Below are positions 1-12,704 of a stretch of 64,000 nt of DNA, one piece after another; within the stretch, counting starts at the first letter, position 1; every line of letters starts with the position of its first letter. Both the position numbers and the translations under genes were made by a program. The stretch is from Cristatella mucedo (taxonomy: Eukaryota > Bryozoa > Phylactolaemata > Cristatellidae). The stretch lies in assembly GCA_009760855.2 (NCBI GenBank), contig WPIO01000028.1:4324501-4388500 (forward strand). Reading direction: 5' to 3'. The notes beneath the pieces were generated by a model. The model worked only from the letters and a program-made list of their open reading frames with translations. It did no database searches and was not told the DNA's origin.

Positions 1-1353
<1,353 letters not shown>

Positions 1354-1437
1354 TTGGAAGTGGCTCCAGGCAAAACTATAAGTGTGAATGCAGTTTCTAG
1401 GAGACTTATGGAGTACAGCATTTATAGAAGTCTGCAC

Positions 1438-1660
1438 ATAATAATAATAACAATAATACACTTGATCAAGCATCCTCAGAGAACTCAATCTCTCTCTAGG
1501 CACTTTACACTTGCTGCAAAGGAAACACGATTGAATAGTGAGTGGCATCATACTTGGTAGACAACATGAATAACTTGGTTAGGGTTGACATGCACGGGGT
1601 CAGCATGCAAGTGTGGTTAGTGGCAGCATGCAAGCCATTGCTTACCTAGTGGCAACAAAA
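1438..1660 (-). mobile_element. LINE 3' end fragment
   Basis: Reverse-oriented 3' UTR of the CR1/L2-like LINE common in this window. It begins (on +) with an AAT-repeat tail, then the complement of the conserved AAGTT-CTCTGAGGGCGCTT-like end and the CAGCATGC-rich UTR. Confidence 0.8.
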
Positions 1661-1768
1661 AAAGCCTTCTGAAATTGGCATGCTGACATGGCTACTGTAC
1701 AGCTGAGGCTGGAGCAACACTCTCTGGACCGAAGAAAGAAAATGTATGACCAACGAAGATGGTTATAA

Positions 1769-1982
1769 GAATAATAATGTATTTTATATAGCACCCTCCA
1801 AGAACACAAATATCTTTCTAGGCACTTTACACCTGCTGCAAAGGAAGCACGATAGAATGCTTAGTGGTAGCATGCTCAATAAAAAAGAATAGCGTGGTTA
1901 GGGGTGACATGCACAGGGTCAGCATGTAAGTTTGCTTAGTGGCAGCATGCATAATCACGTAAAGGACGAATCGCAGGGCTAA
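1769..1982 (-). mobile_element. LINE 3' end fragment
   Basis: A second reverse-oriented copy of the same 3' UTR, about 110 bp from the first, with more divergence in the terminal stem region. Confidence 0.75.
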
Positions 1983-2128
1983 TAGAGGACTTCAGGCAGA
2001 CCTAAAAATAAACCAGAAAGTGCCACTCGGACTGCTCATATTTTAACTGTCAATTAGGGTGATTAAAGTGTATTCGTTTGGTCGGTTTTCGGCTTCCAGT
2101 GTCAGGACTCTTCATCAAATCAACAGAA

Positions 2129-3255
2129 CGATATTAGTAATAATAGTAATAATAGTAATAATTATAATAAGACGTTTAAATAGCACCCTAAGAGAATTAA
2201 ATCTCTTTTTAGACATTGTGCATATGCCGGAAAGGGAGCATGTCAATTTGTTAATGAAATGTATACCAAATTTCAGCATCAGTAAGCACACGAAGGTCGA
2301 TTTGCACAGATGGGGAAGATATGTGATGAGCAGGTAGGGTTTTAGCTTCTTTTATAACAAGTCAGGGGATTCTTCACCTGTTTCAGTAGTGAGCTCCAGG
2401 CTTTGAGAGCACTCGAACTAAAGCCGCTGTCTCCAAAGGATTTGTAGTTTATTAGAGGCACAGCTAACTGGCTTGAGTAATTTGACCAGGTGGTACGATA
2501 CAAATCCTAGTGGGGAAGTATTTCCGATAGGTAGTTTGGAGATATGTAGGTTGAAGTGATAGAATAAAGTGACCTAAAACTGAGTGACAGAACATTAAGT
2601 CGATTTATTGCCTTATGAGGAGGCAGATAAGGTCAGTGATAAGTAATGTAATTTGGCCGATGAGTCGTTGCAAATAGACAAGCCTAGCTGCAGAGTTTTG
2701 CATCAACTGTAAGCATTTGGTATAAAGGCAAAAAGACCAAGTAGTGACTTATATAAGTCTAAACGGGATGTCACGAATGCTTTGACCACCTTGGCTGTGG
2801 TAATCTTATCTAAGAAAACCCGAGTTTTTCCGGTGTTACATAGCTGGAAGTAGGAAGTCTTGACTGTGGAGCTGATGTGGTCAGCCTGTTTAAAAATTTC
2901 TTTTAAAATGGCCTTTGACTAAAGGTCATTTTGAAACTGACTACCCAGGTTGCTCTCATACGGTACAGGAGATATGCTCGCTTGTGCATTTTTAAGGTTT
3001 GTCTCAAATTTCTGAGTAAAACTAGTTTTTCTTTTGGTAGTAGATGTATTTTATTGTGATATAGTTTGAGAGAATTTGCTGCCATCCTAGTGAGAATGTC
3101 AACAGAACATGCTGTAAGGGAGTTGAGAGTTCAACAAGCTGGAAAGCAGGGAGAGATCAAAGCACAGGTACAGCTGTCATCTGCATCAAAATGAAACCGG
3201 ATTGTGCATTTTGGCGAGACAAGAACAAGAAAAACGTCAAACTGCATTGAGTAGT
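2129..3255 (-). mobile_element. Decayed LINE copy, 3' UTR and RT C-terminal part
   Basis: Reverse-oriented. From 2129 it shows the 3' terminal stem, then the complement of the RT C-terminal coding region (the TCCAAAGGATTT box at about 2436, the CAAGCCTAGCTGCAGAGTTTTGCA box at about 2680, and the sequence for the SAYF.L.NI helix at about 2820). Many stops and indels. It ends just before the doubtful exon at 3295. Confidence 0.75.
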
Positions 3256-3294
3256 CAGTGGGTATCTGTAGAAACGTTTTAAACTAATATGTAG

Positions 3295-3370
3295 ATATTA
3301 GCCAACCTTGGAGAAACCATAGCCAGCTTATTCAGCAAGTATTAAAAGTACTTGTTGAGATTGTGAGAAG
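3295..3370 (+). other. Doubtful upstream PPP4R4 exon
   Basis: This short open segment lies between a possible acceptor (GTAG at 3291-3294) and a perfect donor (GTAAGT at 3371). Its translation (about 24 residues, with HSQLIQQVLKVLVE) resembles the family's helix just before the NAWLETLL-like block that starts the next exon. The problem is phase: it ends with two leftover bases, while the exon at 3660 needs one. Either it is not an exon, a small exon is missing, or there is an indel in the sequence. Confidence 0.27.
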
Positions 3371-3659
3371 GTAAGTTAATTTACAACATTCATTTGGATA
3401 TCCAGCTGGTAAAAACTTAATAATTGTTTAATCCTAAACAGTTCTTTAATTTATATTTTAATATAAAAATTCTTGCTTAGTGTTTTGTGCTCGTGCATCT
3501 TCAGTGTCTTGCATCTTGTCAAATCATGTCGGGTTTAACATCGTGGATAAAAAAAAACTCTGTATGCTTCCATTAAGCAAGTCGTGTTTTTCGTTTCTGT
3601 CTGCAGTGCAAATTTAGGCATAAATTGACTTTATGTGTTTGTGATTGTTGCCATTTCAG

Positions 3660-3840
3660 AAATGGCAGACCTCTGGCTGGATGCCCTTATGAATATAATG
3701 ACACTGATTCCACCGGATGCAGTACGAAGAGAAGTTTTACCCAAGGCCGTGTCTAAAGGACAAATCTCTCAACCAGTACCATCGCGGTTGATCAGCTGTC
3801 TGCTCCTTGGAAAAATTAGCCTGTGCTTGGACAGTGCAAT
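3660..3840 (+). CDS. PPP4R4: PPP4R4 exon: early HEAT repeats
   Basis: First securely placed exon in the window. It follows a pyrimidine-rich acceptor (TTGCCATTTCAG) and ends at GTAAGG, leaving two bases of an Ile codon. It encodes about 60 residues, beginning MADLWLDALMNIMTLIPP and including SRLISCLLLGKI, which matches the human SRLVSCKILGKL helix. These are paired amphipathic helices of the alpha-solenoid. The upstream sequence has an in-frame stop, so the protein must continue through a splice from exons further 5'. Confidence 0.85.
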
Positions 3841-3916
3841 GTAAGGAGGGCCACCGCGATGTCTCCGGCTGAATCTGCTGTTACTAGGCTCTTCTTTCTC
3901 TATTTAGCTTTACCTC

Positions 3917-3966
3917 ATCGGTATTCCGAGGGCGCTTTATCGAGTGCATTATTATTATTATTATTC
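3917..3966 (+). mobile_element. LINE 3' terminal fragment
   Basis: Only the last about 50 bp are present: CGAGGGCGCTTTATCGAGTGCATT followed by an ATT repeat. Confidence 0.65.
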
Positions 3967-4449
3967 CACTTGCCATGTGTGTTGAAGTATGATTGATTCT
4001 CTGCTTTCTTCTGGAAGATGTGTTTTCTCTACTGTCCTACCGGCATAGATCCCCGTTTTTTCTGGCTCGACTGACACTTACAGCTACAAGTAAGGTAATG
4101 CTGTCAGTCATGAATATGGTTCCATGCATGTGTGTGCAGCTTTTGTAATAACTGCTCTATCCGGCCCCAGTATGCTACGTAGTAGTAGTGGTATGTATTA
4201 TCATTTAATATATACGTTGCACAGTTTTGGCCTGGACCGTGAGTACATTTAGTTGAAAGTCCATGAATGCTGAAGTTCTATTTAGTTATCCAGGCATAAT
4301 AAAAAAGTCTATCCCCGAAATACCCAATTGTGATATTGTATCTAGATTAATGGACTTTCTTTATTTGGGACTCTTGGCCTATGCCCTAAATTGACTAAAA
4401 CTTATGTAAACCTCAGCTGATTGTTTGGCCTGTGGCCAACAGTGTTGCT

Positions 4450-4860
4450 GCGATATCACCTCACTTCAGATTCACTGGCTGCCTATCAAGCAATTAGTTT
4501 TCTTTTTTAAGATCCTCTCTTTGGATTACAGGTCGCTTTACTCGCTGGCACCAGCCGACCTATCCGACCTTCTTGCTCCTTAAATGTGCTCTCACACCAG
4601 CTGCTCATAAACTTCTAGCTGGCTTGCCATGCCTTTCACTAAACTCAAATCTTGTTGGTGATGAGGCTGTCAGTGCGGATTTGCCAAGCATATGAAGCCT
4701 TCTTCTATCTCTATCAATCCCCATGATTACTTTGCATTATTTAAATCATAACTCAAGTCTGCTTCACTCAGCTCATCCGTATGCCCCAGGGAGCTTGTCT
4801 TTTTTGTTCCTGTGCAGTTTGCATGCTTGCCCTCATTATTTAGTGCATGTTACTAACTAG
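4450..4860 (+). mobile_element. Decayed LINE RT C-terminal fragment
   Basis: The + strand encodes a degraded HWLPIKQL, SLYSLAPADLSDLLAP motif, the RT C-terminal region seen in other copies here. Frameshifts and stops are present. Confidence 0.65.
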
Positions 4861-4933
4861 GGCTCCTACTAATCTGTCGCCCTGAGTGTCTGTCGTATGG
4901 TATGTTTTTTGCATGCTAGTGTAAATAGTTGGC

Positions 4934-5092
4934 TAATTCAACAGCCTCATTTATTTAGAGGCAGGGGAGCCTTAGCGGCTATCACTGTCGCTTGCAGTGG
5001 GCATGAAGGATCGCCTACTGCAGTACTCGAACCCACGACTTGACCGTGAAGTGTGAGCACCTTACCTCTGAGCTAAGACCCGGGGGTTTAAG
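4934..5092 (-). mobile_element. tRNA-derived SINE, group A
   Basis: The minus strand carries an A-box-like TAGCTCAGAGGTAAGG and a B-box-like GTGGGTTCGAGT, followed by a body shared with other group A copies (GCGATCC..., the GCAAGCG region and a GAGGCTGTTGAATTAGC end). It is not a functional tRNA: there is no acceptor stem closure. Confidence 0.7.
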
Positions 5093-5229
5093 CATGAAAC
5101 CTTTCGTGCCATTAACCCTTATCTATTTCCTTCTCTTTCAGCGAGTTGTAAAGTACATGGGCAGAGATTTAATTTTCTTAAGGTGTTATGTAAGTGACTT
5201 AAAATTATTGTAATTATTATCCTTCTTAT

Positions 5230-6985
5230 CGTCATCAACCTCTATACCTTGCTCAATCTTGTTGTCTACCTTCAAGCCTACCATTACCGCCTTTGTCTTG
5301 GAGACCAGCCTAAGAGAACTATAAGCTCTCTTATCCACATACCTAATGCTCTCCTGAAATGCCGAGGCTTGCTGCTGCCTTGCATAACTAATGTAATAAA
5401 TATGTCTATAGCCTCGTGTATTGTTCCTATATCCCTAAAAAAGGCTGCTATTGGGCAATTCATAATTAAGTCAGCACGTCACTAGCAGAACGCCCTGTCT
5501 CCTAATAGCTGTTCCTGTCAAAGTCATTGAAACGATTAGTGTCAGGCCAGTTAAACTGTTATATCAAACATTAAACCTAAAGTTCGATCAGGTTTTAGAT
5601 TGAGTTACTCCTCAGAGTCATTACTACTGCTAGTATATTGCCTTCTTCTTAGGAATGCAGGCTTAGGGAAAGTTTCTCTGCTTGTTTTGATGGATCTTTG
5701 GGCAGCATTTGATACTAGTGGTCATTAAGTCCTTCATCAGCACCACTCAGTATGCCTGAGAATCACTGGTGCTGCATTTCAATAGTGTAGGTCCTGTCTC
5801 AGTGTGAGCATGGATGTCAACGGGAAACAAACATCAAAGAGCTTTTAAGGTATTGGATACTTAGCGATCTGTTTAAGGTCGACTTGTTTCACAATTATAC
5901 TTTCTCTCTTGCCGAAGTAATCGCAAAGCACAATCTAGGCTTTCATTTTACACATATGACGTGCAGCTGGACTTGTGTTTTGATTCTTCACCTCCTTCCA
6001 GTATTGCAGATCTTCGGCTCACTTGTACCATGTACTGCTGACATTCGCACTCGAATGGCAGCAAAGTTGCTCTTGTTGAATGACGATAAACCCAACTTTC
6101 TAGTTATGGGCAAGCCTGTTGTTACTCAGAAAGTAGACAGCCTAGCCCTCACAATGATGTTGCCTGCATATTTCCTGCAGCATCTGCATACAATATGGAT
6201 GTCCTGTTCTAAAAATGACTTCACTCGTTGACCAAATCAGCTTCACTTTCAAGTCAGCCTACTTTCAGCTATGTAACATTGGCAAAAATTGAGGGCTTGC
6301 TGAAATAGCGATATCGCACAAGCTGGTCCATGCATTCGTGGCATCACGTCTAAACTTCTATCGCTCACTGCTTATATAATGTAATATATCTCCGTCTGTA
6401 ACTCAACGATCACGAAAACTAAGTGGGTGTTATGCAGGAGAGTTTTCTGTAGCACACTCAAAGCCTAAGCGGCTTTCGGTATGCACATGGTAGCCAAACG
6501 AATCATCTCACGCAACAAAGAGAAAGTGAGAAGCATTGCTACGTCAGGAGGGCAGCTGAGGTAGTGAGTAGCATGGCAATAGCAGTTCAGGATGACCGGA
6601 AAGGATGTGCCACAGTCGGCAGCAGTAGCCCTTCTGCCAGTGCAATAACGTTTTGTCACTCACTGTTCGGTCTTTTCATTCTCTTACTGCAGCCTGCTCG
6701 TCAGAACCACCTCCCAATAAGTCTAGGCATCTAAATACTCCCTCTTCAACTGACTCGAGTAGTTCTCTCCTAACTCGAGTCTTTTAGCTGTGCCTCTATC
6801 CAACCCCAAATCCTTTGGAGGCTGTGTCTTTAGCTCCTATGCTCCCAAAGGTTGGAACTCACTCTCAACTGACATCACGACATCCCCTGACTTGGCGGCG
6901 TTTAAAAAGAAGCTAAAAACCCACCTTTTCCTCACAGCATTTTCTAGGTCCCTATCAGTTGTCCTTTGTATGCCGGGTCGTGATA
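5230..6985 (+). mobile_element. Long decayed LINE copy with RT domain
   Basis: A degraded ORF2 in the gene's orientation. It includes KKAAIGQFIIK (pre-RT), LLVLMDLWAAFDTS (RT motif with the catalytic Asp region), FTFSLAEVIAKHNLGFHF (upstream of the expected Y-A-D-D box, itself destroyed) and NPKSFGGCVFSSYAPKGWNS near the 3' end. Multiple stops make it inactive. It ends against a group A SINE. Confidence 0.78.
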
Positions 6986-7140
6986 GCCTAGGGTGTAAGG
7001 TGCTCGCTCTTCACGATCGAGGTCGTGGGTTCGAAACCTGCAGTGGGCGATCTTGCCATCTGCAAGCAGTGGTGTGGTAGTGGCTGTGATAACCGCTAAG
7101 GTTCTTCTGCTGCTGTACGAATGAGGCTGTTAAATCGGGT
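6980..7140 (+). mobile_element. tRNA-derived SINE, group A
   Basis: A forward copy with AGCCTAGGGTGTAAGG (A-box-like), GGTCGTGGGTTCGAAACC (B box) and the group A body ending GAGGCTGTTAAATCGGG. It seems to interrupt the 3' UTR of the LINE at 5230-6985. Confidence 0.72.
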
Positions 7141-7205
7141 TGTATTTTGTATGCATGCTGACACTGCATGTTATTCCAAACCAATTGACATGCTTCTTTT
7201 ACAGT

Positions 7206-7740
7206 AACAATAATAATAATAATATAGTTGATGTAGCGCCCTCAGAGAACTCACTCTCTTTCTAGGCACTTTACATCTGCTGCAAAGGATGCACGATCGA
7301 ATGGTTAGTGGTAGCATGCTCAATAAACAACAGGAATAACATGATTAGGGGTGATATGCACAGGACCAGCATGCAAGTTTGCTTAATGGCAGCATGCACA
7401 GTATCAGCATGCATAAGCATATAAAGTGACGAATCACAGAGACCCACTAAATGGCATGATAAATATATGCGTTTTAAAAAAAAATTTAATGTGGACAAGT
7501 CAGAGATGTCGTGACGAAAGTCAGGAGTGAGTTCCAGTCTTTGGGAGCATGCGAAGTAAAGGCACGGTCTCCAAAGGATTTGAGGTTCATACAGGGTATG
7601 GGTAAACAGTTAGATTCCGGAAAGCTGGTGGTACAATGCTTAGCCTGGTGGGGAATAGATCTGATAGATAGGCTGGAGCCAAAGAATGAAAGGACCTAAA
7701 AGTGACTGACAAAACCTTGAAGTCGATGTGTTGCTGGACA
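7206..7740 (-). mobile_element. LINE 3' fragment
   Basis: A reverse-oriented copy that begins with AAT repeats and includes the terminal stem, the UTR and the start of the RT C-terminus (box TCCAAAGGATTTGAGG at about 7570). Confidence 0.8.
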
Positions 7741-8097
7741 GTAATGTGTAAAGTGCCTAGAAAAGACACTTATTTCTCTATGGGGCCATGCAAAAATCGT
7801 ATCATTGTTCCTATTACTATAGGTTTTGGAGTTTTGGGTTTATGATTTAGGGTTTACGGTTTAAAGATGCTTGTGGCAATTTTAAACGTCCTGCTATGGA
7901 AATAGAATCCATAGCATAAAGTTGATGTTCTCTATACAAAACGGTTCCCTAGTAAAAACAGGATGGTGACCTTGTCTTTAAACGAAGCCTGCTAAAGGTC
8001 TCATTATATGTAATTTCCACAAGCTCTGTGGAGATGACTGTTGACATGCTATATTTTCCCAAGGTCTCTAGAGAAATGGGTGTTCGGCCTTATTAAT

Positions 8098-8160
8098 CAT
8101 TATTATTATAATGAAAGTGTTGTTTGTATAGCACCCTAAGAGAACTTAATCTCTACCGGA
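8098..8160 (-). mobile_element. LINE or SINE tail fragment
   Basis: A reverse-oriented about 60-bp remnant of the GGGTGCT...AGATTAAGTTCTCTTAG tail next to a short TTA repeat. Confidence 0.5.
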
Positions 8161-8436
8161 GCAAAACAAAAAGTCCAAACCATCTCATTTCAGTGTGACT
8201 GCCCTGACATAGATCTGTGATTAATCAATAGCCTAAGTTTATATCATTTATTGGGGCAACCATGTCGTCTGGCTGATTCCCAACCAGTCCTATCCTTGAT
8301 AGGCTGGCTCGAAGCACCTGGGTGGGCAGATAGTCTACCTACTGGTGGCACTGCTTTGCTTCGGCTTTGCCTGTGGTAGCAAGTGTGGACCAAACTGAGC
8401 AGCTGTGTTTACCACCAAGCTTTGTTGTCGTTTCAG

Positions 8437-8544
8437 ACTGCATAAAGACGTACTGCCCCTAGTTCAGTCATTGTGCCAAGATGTTGAGTACGAGGTGCGT
8501 GCCTGCATGTGTCGTCAGCTGAGATACGTAGCTGAAGGTCTCAG
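8437..8544 (+). CDS. PPP4R4: PPP4R4 exon: HEAT repeat with CQDVEYEVR block
   Basis: The exon follows TCGTTTCAG and ends at GTAAGT. Its first base completes the Ile codon left by the previous exon. It encodes LVQSLCQDVEYEVRACMCRQ, close to identical to the human block; the D-x(4)-V-R pattern is the hallmark of the HEAT repeat inner helix. This is the strongest single piece of family evidence in the window. Confidence 0.92.
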
Positions 8545-9036
8545 GTAAGTTGGCCAATCGCTGGCTGAAAGTGTGTATGTTCCTTGTTCACTTCATTTCG
8601 CTAGCAATTTCGGAGCCTTGGAACTTAATATGTGTTATTGAGCCTGTGCCTACTTAGTAGTATGTTGAGTGAGCCATTACCATTGAGCTGCTTTTTTTTC
8701 TACCCAGCTGACCTCTTGTTATTCGATGGCCTGCTGCTCTTAAGCTATTAAGCGTTGTTTTTAAACATAATAGTGTAAAAAAATATTATCGTAAAGCTTA
8801 TCAATGACACTCATTCTAGAGGTCGAACACAAGCTGCTAGGAAGGTTGTTGGGCAAAAAAGTAAGCATGATGATGAGGAAAGACCTGGTCAGTAGCTCAG
8901 ATGTTAGACCCGACCCCCAACCAATAGAATTGTTTACAAGCAGCTCTGCTTTAGATGACGAATAGAGCATTCGATCACTCAGTGAAATCAGTGGCTGGCT
9001 GCATGACTGCTTTTCATTTAGCTGGGTCACCGGTTA

Positions 9037-9139
<103 letters not shown>

Positions 9140-9340
9140 TGCCGACCTTCTTTGGCATGCTCAATAAAAGCCGTTAGAATGGCCAAGCCACTAAAGTTCC
9201 CCCTTCCGCCGGCAAGCAGCCCCAGGTTGCTGGCAATTGCTTGTGCTATGTGCTCTCCTAGGCGTTTTCTAAGCCTCTTGCATGTGCAAGAAGCGGCCAG
9301 CTTCTTCAGTATCTAGGTTTTTTGCACCATCCTGTTTCAG

Positions 9341-9462
9341 TGTCGAGGATCGAAAGAGTGTGCTGCTTCCTGAGCTTATAGAACTTGCATCCGACGAGGA
9401 GAGCAGCGTTCGAGTGGCCGGCCTCGAGAGCATCGTCAGTACGGTGCCACTGCTTGACCGAG
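9341..9462 (+). CDS. PPP4R4: PPP4R4 exon: LLPELIEL HEAT repeat
   Basis: The acceptor is CCTGTTTCAG and the donor GTATTA. The exon encodes SVLLPELIELASDEESSVRV and then AGLESIVSTVPLLDR. It matches the family's VVLPELIELSRDEGSSVRL block. The exon starts by completing a Ser codon and leaves one base for the next exon. It lies about 200 bp downstream of a long CT microsatellite in the preceding intron. Confidence 0.92.
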
Positions 9463-10192
9463 GTATTAACTGTTGCAGTATGCATGTAAGGGCCCTGCAA
9501 AACTGTGCCCATGACTGTAAGCTATGCTAAACCTGTGCAGCAGTAGGCTGTTGCTGAAGTCAGAAGACACTGGTACTCTATGTGCCAGAACTTTGTGGGA
9601 ATTAGCTGCGCTAGCTTGAAGCAATGATTGTGGGTCAGAGCAAGTACACACATACAGGTTAAACACAAAGCTGTTTTATTATGTCAAGTTCACAAAGCTT
9701 CTCGTATTTCTTCATACCCACGGCCATCATTGGCTAGAGGAAATAGCAATCTAGAATCTGCAAATAAGTCAGCGCCAAGATATTGATACATCGCATCATT
9801 CAACTGATGCCGATCTCCTGATAAGACTAGGCCTGGAGCTCGTGAAATTAGACCAGCAACAGCCACTAACTGTCGTGTGTGGGGACAGTCGCGATTGACG
9901 GCTGGTCCCCAGTGATCTGGCTGTTCAGCTTGGCTGTTGCTCATGGTAGTATAGCTCTTGATGTGCCAATCAGCTGCTCGGTACCACCGACAGAGCATAG
10001 GTTGAAATTAATCCTTTTCAGAATTCAAACTTGGTTAAAAATGCAGCGATTTTTGCTGTTGGTCCAGGTGCATCTAGGCCCTTCTTGGTGTAGCAGACAC
10101 CTTTGCTGCCATCGCATTTCCTTTTTATAGCTGTAATTGCTTTGGTGGTAACACAAGCTTCCTGATACCTTGTACTTTGTCACATGTTACAG

Positions 10193-10321
10193 ACTTATGC
10201 TCTAGTGCCGTCGTCCCACTTGCAGTCAAGTGCTGCCAGCAGGCTCTGCAGCACGACGAGGCCATGCTGACTCTTGTGTCCAGGCTACTCGGCAAGCTGT
10301 TGTATGGCTTCAAAGTCCAAG
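10193..10321 (+). CDS. PPP4R4: PPP4R4 exon: HEAT repeat with LGKLLYGF
   Basis: The exon follows CACATGTTACAG and ends at GTACTT. It encodes about 42 residues including SSAVVPLAVKCCQQAL and LVSRLLGKLLYGF, which corresponds to the human SFHLGKLCHGLYGIF helix. Two bases complete the preceding Asp codon and one is left over. Confidence 0.88.
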
Positions 10322-10825
10322 GTACTTAACCAACGGTGACAGCAGGCTATGACCACTGTTTTTTTGTTGCTTCGTTACGACTGTGCTTCTGACCCGAACA
10401 CCCTGCGATCACTCATACTGACAATGTGTTGAAGAGGTGCTACTTACTGTGCTAAAGCAGCCCTGTACCCATCTTCATTGCATAATAGAGACGGTGGCTT
10501 GTTTTGCAGCCAGAGCATTGCAGAGAGGTGCGCTTACCATTGGTGCCCATTCCCAATCGGAAGGATTGTAGGACAGAGACTTTACTAGAGGCTAGCTGCC
10601 TTTGCGTTGTCGCTCATGCATACTTGTGTACAGTGGCCATTCTTGTGGAGCTTTATCGATATATGTTCTTCTTATGGGGTGCTCCCTCCACTAGCCTTAT
10701 GGTTATACTGGCCAGCATTGCACTTTTCAGCTTGCTAGAGTGCTATTGCGATTTTGCAATTGCTGTTGTACTGCTAGTTTTCTTTGGCATACCGAAACTA
10801 CTGCTTGATTGGGTTGCTTTTTTAG

Positions 10826-10974
10826 AGTGTCTTTCTGTTAACCAGAAGGACTGGTTTCTGGATTGTTACAAGAAGCTCTGTTCTTCTGGCATGCCAGAAG
10901 TGGCATCGGCGACGTTAGCAAAGTCAAAAGGGGAAGCTTCACTCGGATACAGTGTGCAACGCTCTGTCACTAAG
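10826..10974 (+). CDS. PPP4R4: PPP4R4 exon: YKKLC block and linker
   Basis: The acceptor is TTGCTTTTTTAG. The exon encodes KDWFLDCYKKLCSSGM, matching the family's HLRFLEFYKKLCTLG motif, and then a less conserved Ser/Lys-rich linker. The chosen donor (AAG then GTGCCT) is weak, but it restores phase 0 with the next exon. The frame stays open on both sides of the exon, so a naive ORF here is about 180 codons long; only this part is supported as coding. Confidence 0.83.
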
Positions 10975-11218
10975 GTGCCTTGCCTTGCCACGATATATAC
11001 ACTATGGATTTATTTAATGTCTGACGCGATGACTCACAATTCTGTTTTTGGCTAGTAGTTTGTAGATGTTCCAGAGCTAACACTGTGCTCTACATTTGCT
11101 TCATCAAGTGTGCTTGCAACCAGAACGTTGGTACCTTAGCAACCCAGACTATGCTGTATGTTGTTTCTACCTCTTGAAATGCTAAAAATTATGCCTGCCT
11201 GATGCTAGTGGCATCGTA

Positions 11219-11223
<5 letters not shown>

Positions 11224-11251
<28 letters not shown>
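11224..11251. repeat. Short (TA)n microsatellite
   Basis: About 14 TA units adjoining the tail of a group B SINE, perhaps derived from its AT-rich tail. Confidence 0.85.
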
Positions 11252-11254
<3 letters not shown>

Positions 11255-11398
11255 CATTTGTATAGCGCCCCACGAGAACTTAATCTCTATTCAGGCTCTT
11301 CACATATGCCTCGGGGCTTGAGCCCACGACCTCAGCCACACCTTGGTTTGGGGGGCGAGCAAGTTAACCGCTGGACCAAGCCAGCTCGGCATCGTTTA
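11252..11398 (-). mobile_element. tRNA-derived SINE, group B (LINE-tailed)
   Basis: The minus strand reads GCCGAGCTGGCTTGGTCCAG (tRNA-like 5' end), a B-box-like stretch, and then a tail GTGAAGAGCCTGAATAGAGA followed by TTAAGTTCTCGTGGGGCGCTA, closely similar to the 3' end of the local LINE. Confidence 0.75.
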
Positions 11399-11399
11399 T

Positions 11400-12700
11400 T
11401 CAGTGCTGAGATTGCAACTTAATAGCCACAAGTCTAAAGTTTTCTGCAGGTTGTAAGCTGGAAACATTTTTAGGGTAAATTTCGAGAAAATACTGAGTAG
11501 ATTGGTCCAACAATCAAATATTTGTTTGGGGTACATTTAAAAAAAAACATGAGAGAAATAGAATCGGAAGTTTTGACCATTTACACATAAAAGAAAAGCA
11601 TTAAAAAATTGTGCAAACCATGCTTAATCCGGATATAAACCGGAAGCAACGTACCCAAAAATAAAAAACTTACCTATCCCTGCATCATATAAGGCTTAGG
11701 TTCCTACTTGTTTTAACAAGGTTTAACCTTGGTACGTCGAGGTATCTTTTTAGAGTTTGTTGAGTTACATGCTTGTAACTTTTTAGCAACTTCGTTACAT
11801 TGTTGCTTGGTGTGTTGTAAATTCCATAACTCGGCCAATACTTGATGGATCAACGGTAAATTTCAGATGTGAGCTCAGCTATGCTTGTAGACCGTTGCAG
11901 GCACTTATGTCTAAATTTGACCTAACATCCTTGAAATTTATATTTTGCAATCTGGGGCATGTGTAGCTAAACGTATCCACCTAAATCAGAAATGAGCTAC
12001 TGCAGTGGTCTAAAAGCAGAGCTGCACTTACGTTTGAAAATTCACATTGATCTGTCACTTTCAAATATTGGTCAAGCTGTGGAATTTACATTATGCATGT
12101 GGGCGTACTGGAACTTCCCAAGGAGCTTAGGCTAGACCCCGGCTATCTTGACGGCAGAATTCTTACTCCGCATGGCAAGCTGCATGGCAAGCTGCATGGC
12201 ATGCCCCTTGGGGGATTTCGGCCACTAATTTTGTGTACGCTCAATTGTATATTCTTGGTCCTGCCGAAGAGCGGGCGGGGGGGGGGTGGGGGGCTAGGTT
12301 CTGTCTACCTACTAGACTGACTTTTGTCGCTCATCTCTAGCCTCAGCATCTGTTCTTTTCTTTGTGTTCATCAATGTATGTTCACGTTCAGCTATTTACT
12401 GCTGTTTTCCGTTTAAGTCATTGGCCGAAGCTTAACACCTTGTACTAGGTGTCGATGCCTCCTCACTGTTCCATCTTGATAAGTCTGTGATTCTTTTTTT
12501 TTGACTGCCGTTATTTCTTGGCCTATCGTTTAGTGACTTCCTCAGTACTATTTTATGGTTGCCAGCTATATTTGTCTTATTAATGTTTGTTTTACTCCAC
12601 TTTGCCACCCCTACCGTACATGAACTCCGCTGTTGCTGACTGTATTCTATTTTTCGGTACATGTGATTTTTTCCTTTTTTGTTTTAGTTGGTCTTCGACG
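11400..12700. other. Intronic sequence without assigned features
   Basis: An AT-rich PPP4R4 intron. It contains a short GCATGGCAAGCT tandem near 12170-12205 and a poly-G tract at about 12277-12292. No exon is supported. Confidence 0.4.
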
Positions 12701-12704
12701 TTGT

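Noticed and set aside
10504-11055. 183-codon + strand frame as a complete gene
   Set aside because: Only 10826-10974 is supported as a PPP4R4 exon; the rest is intron that happens to stay open.
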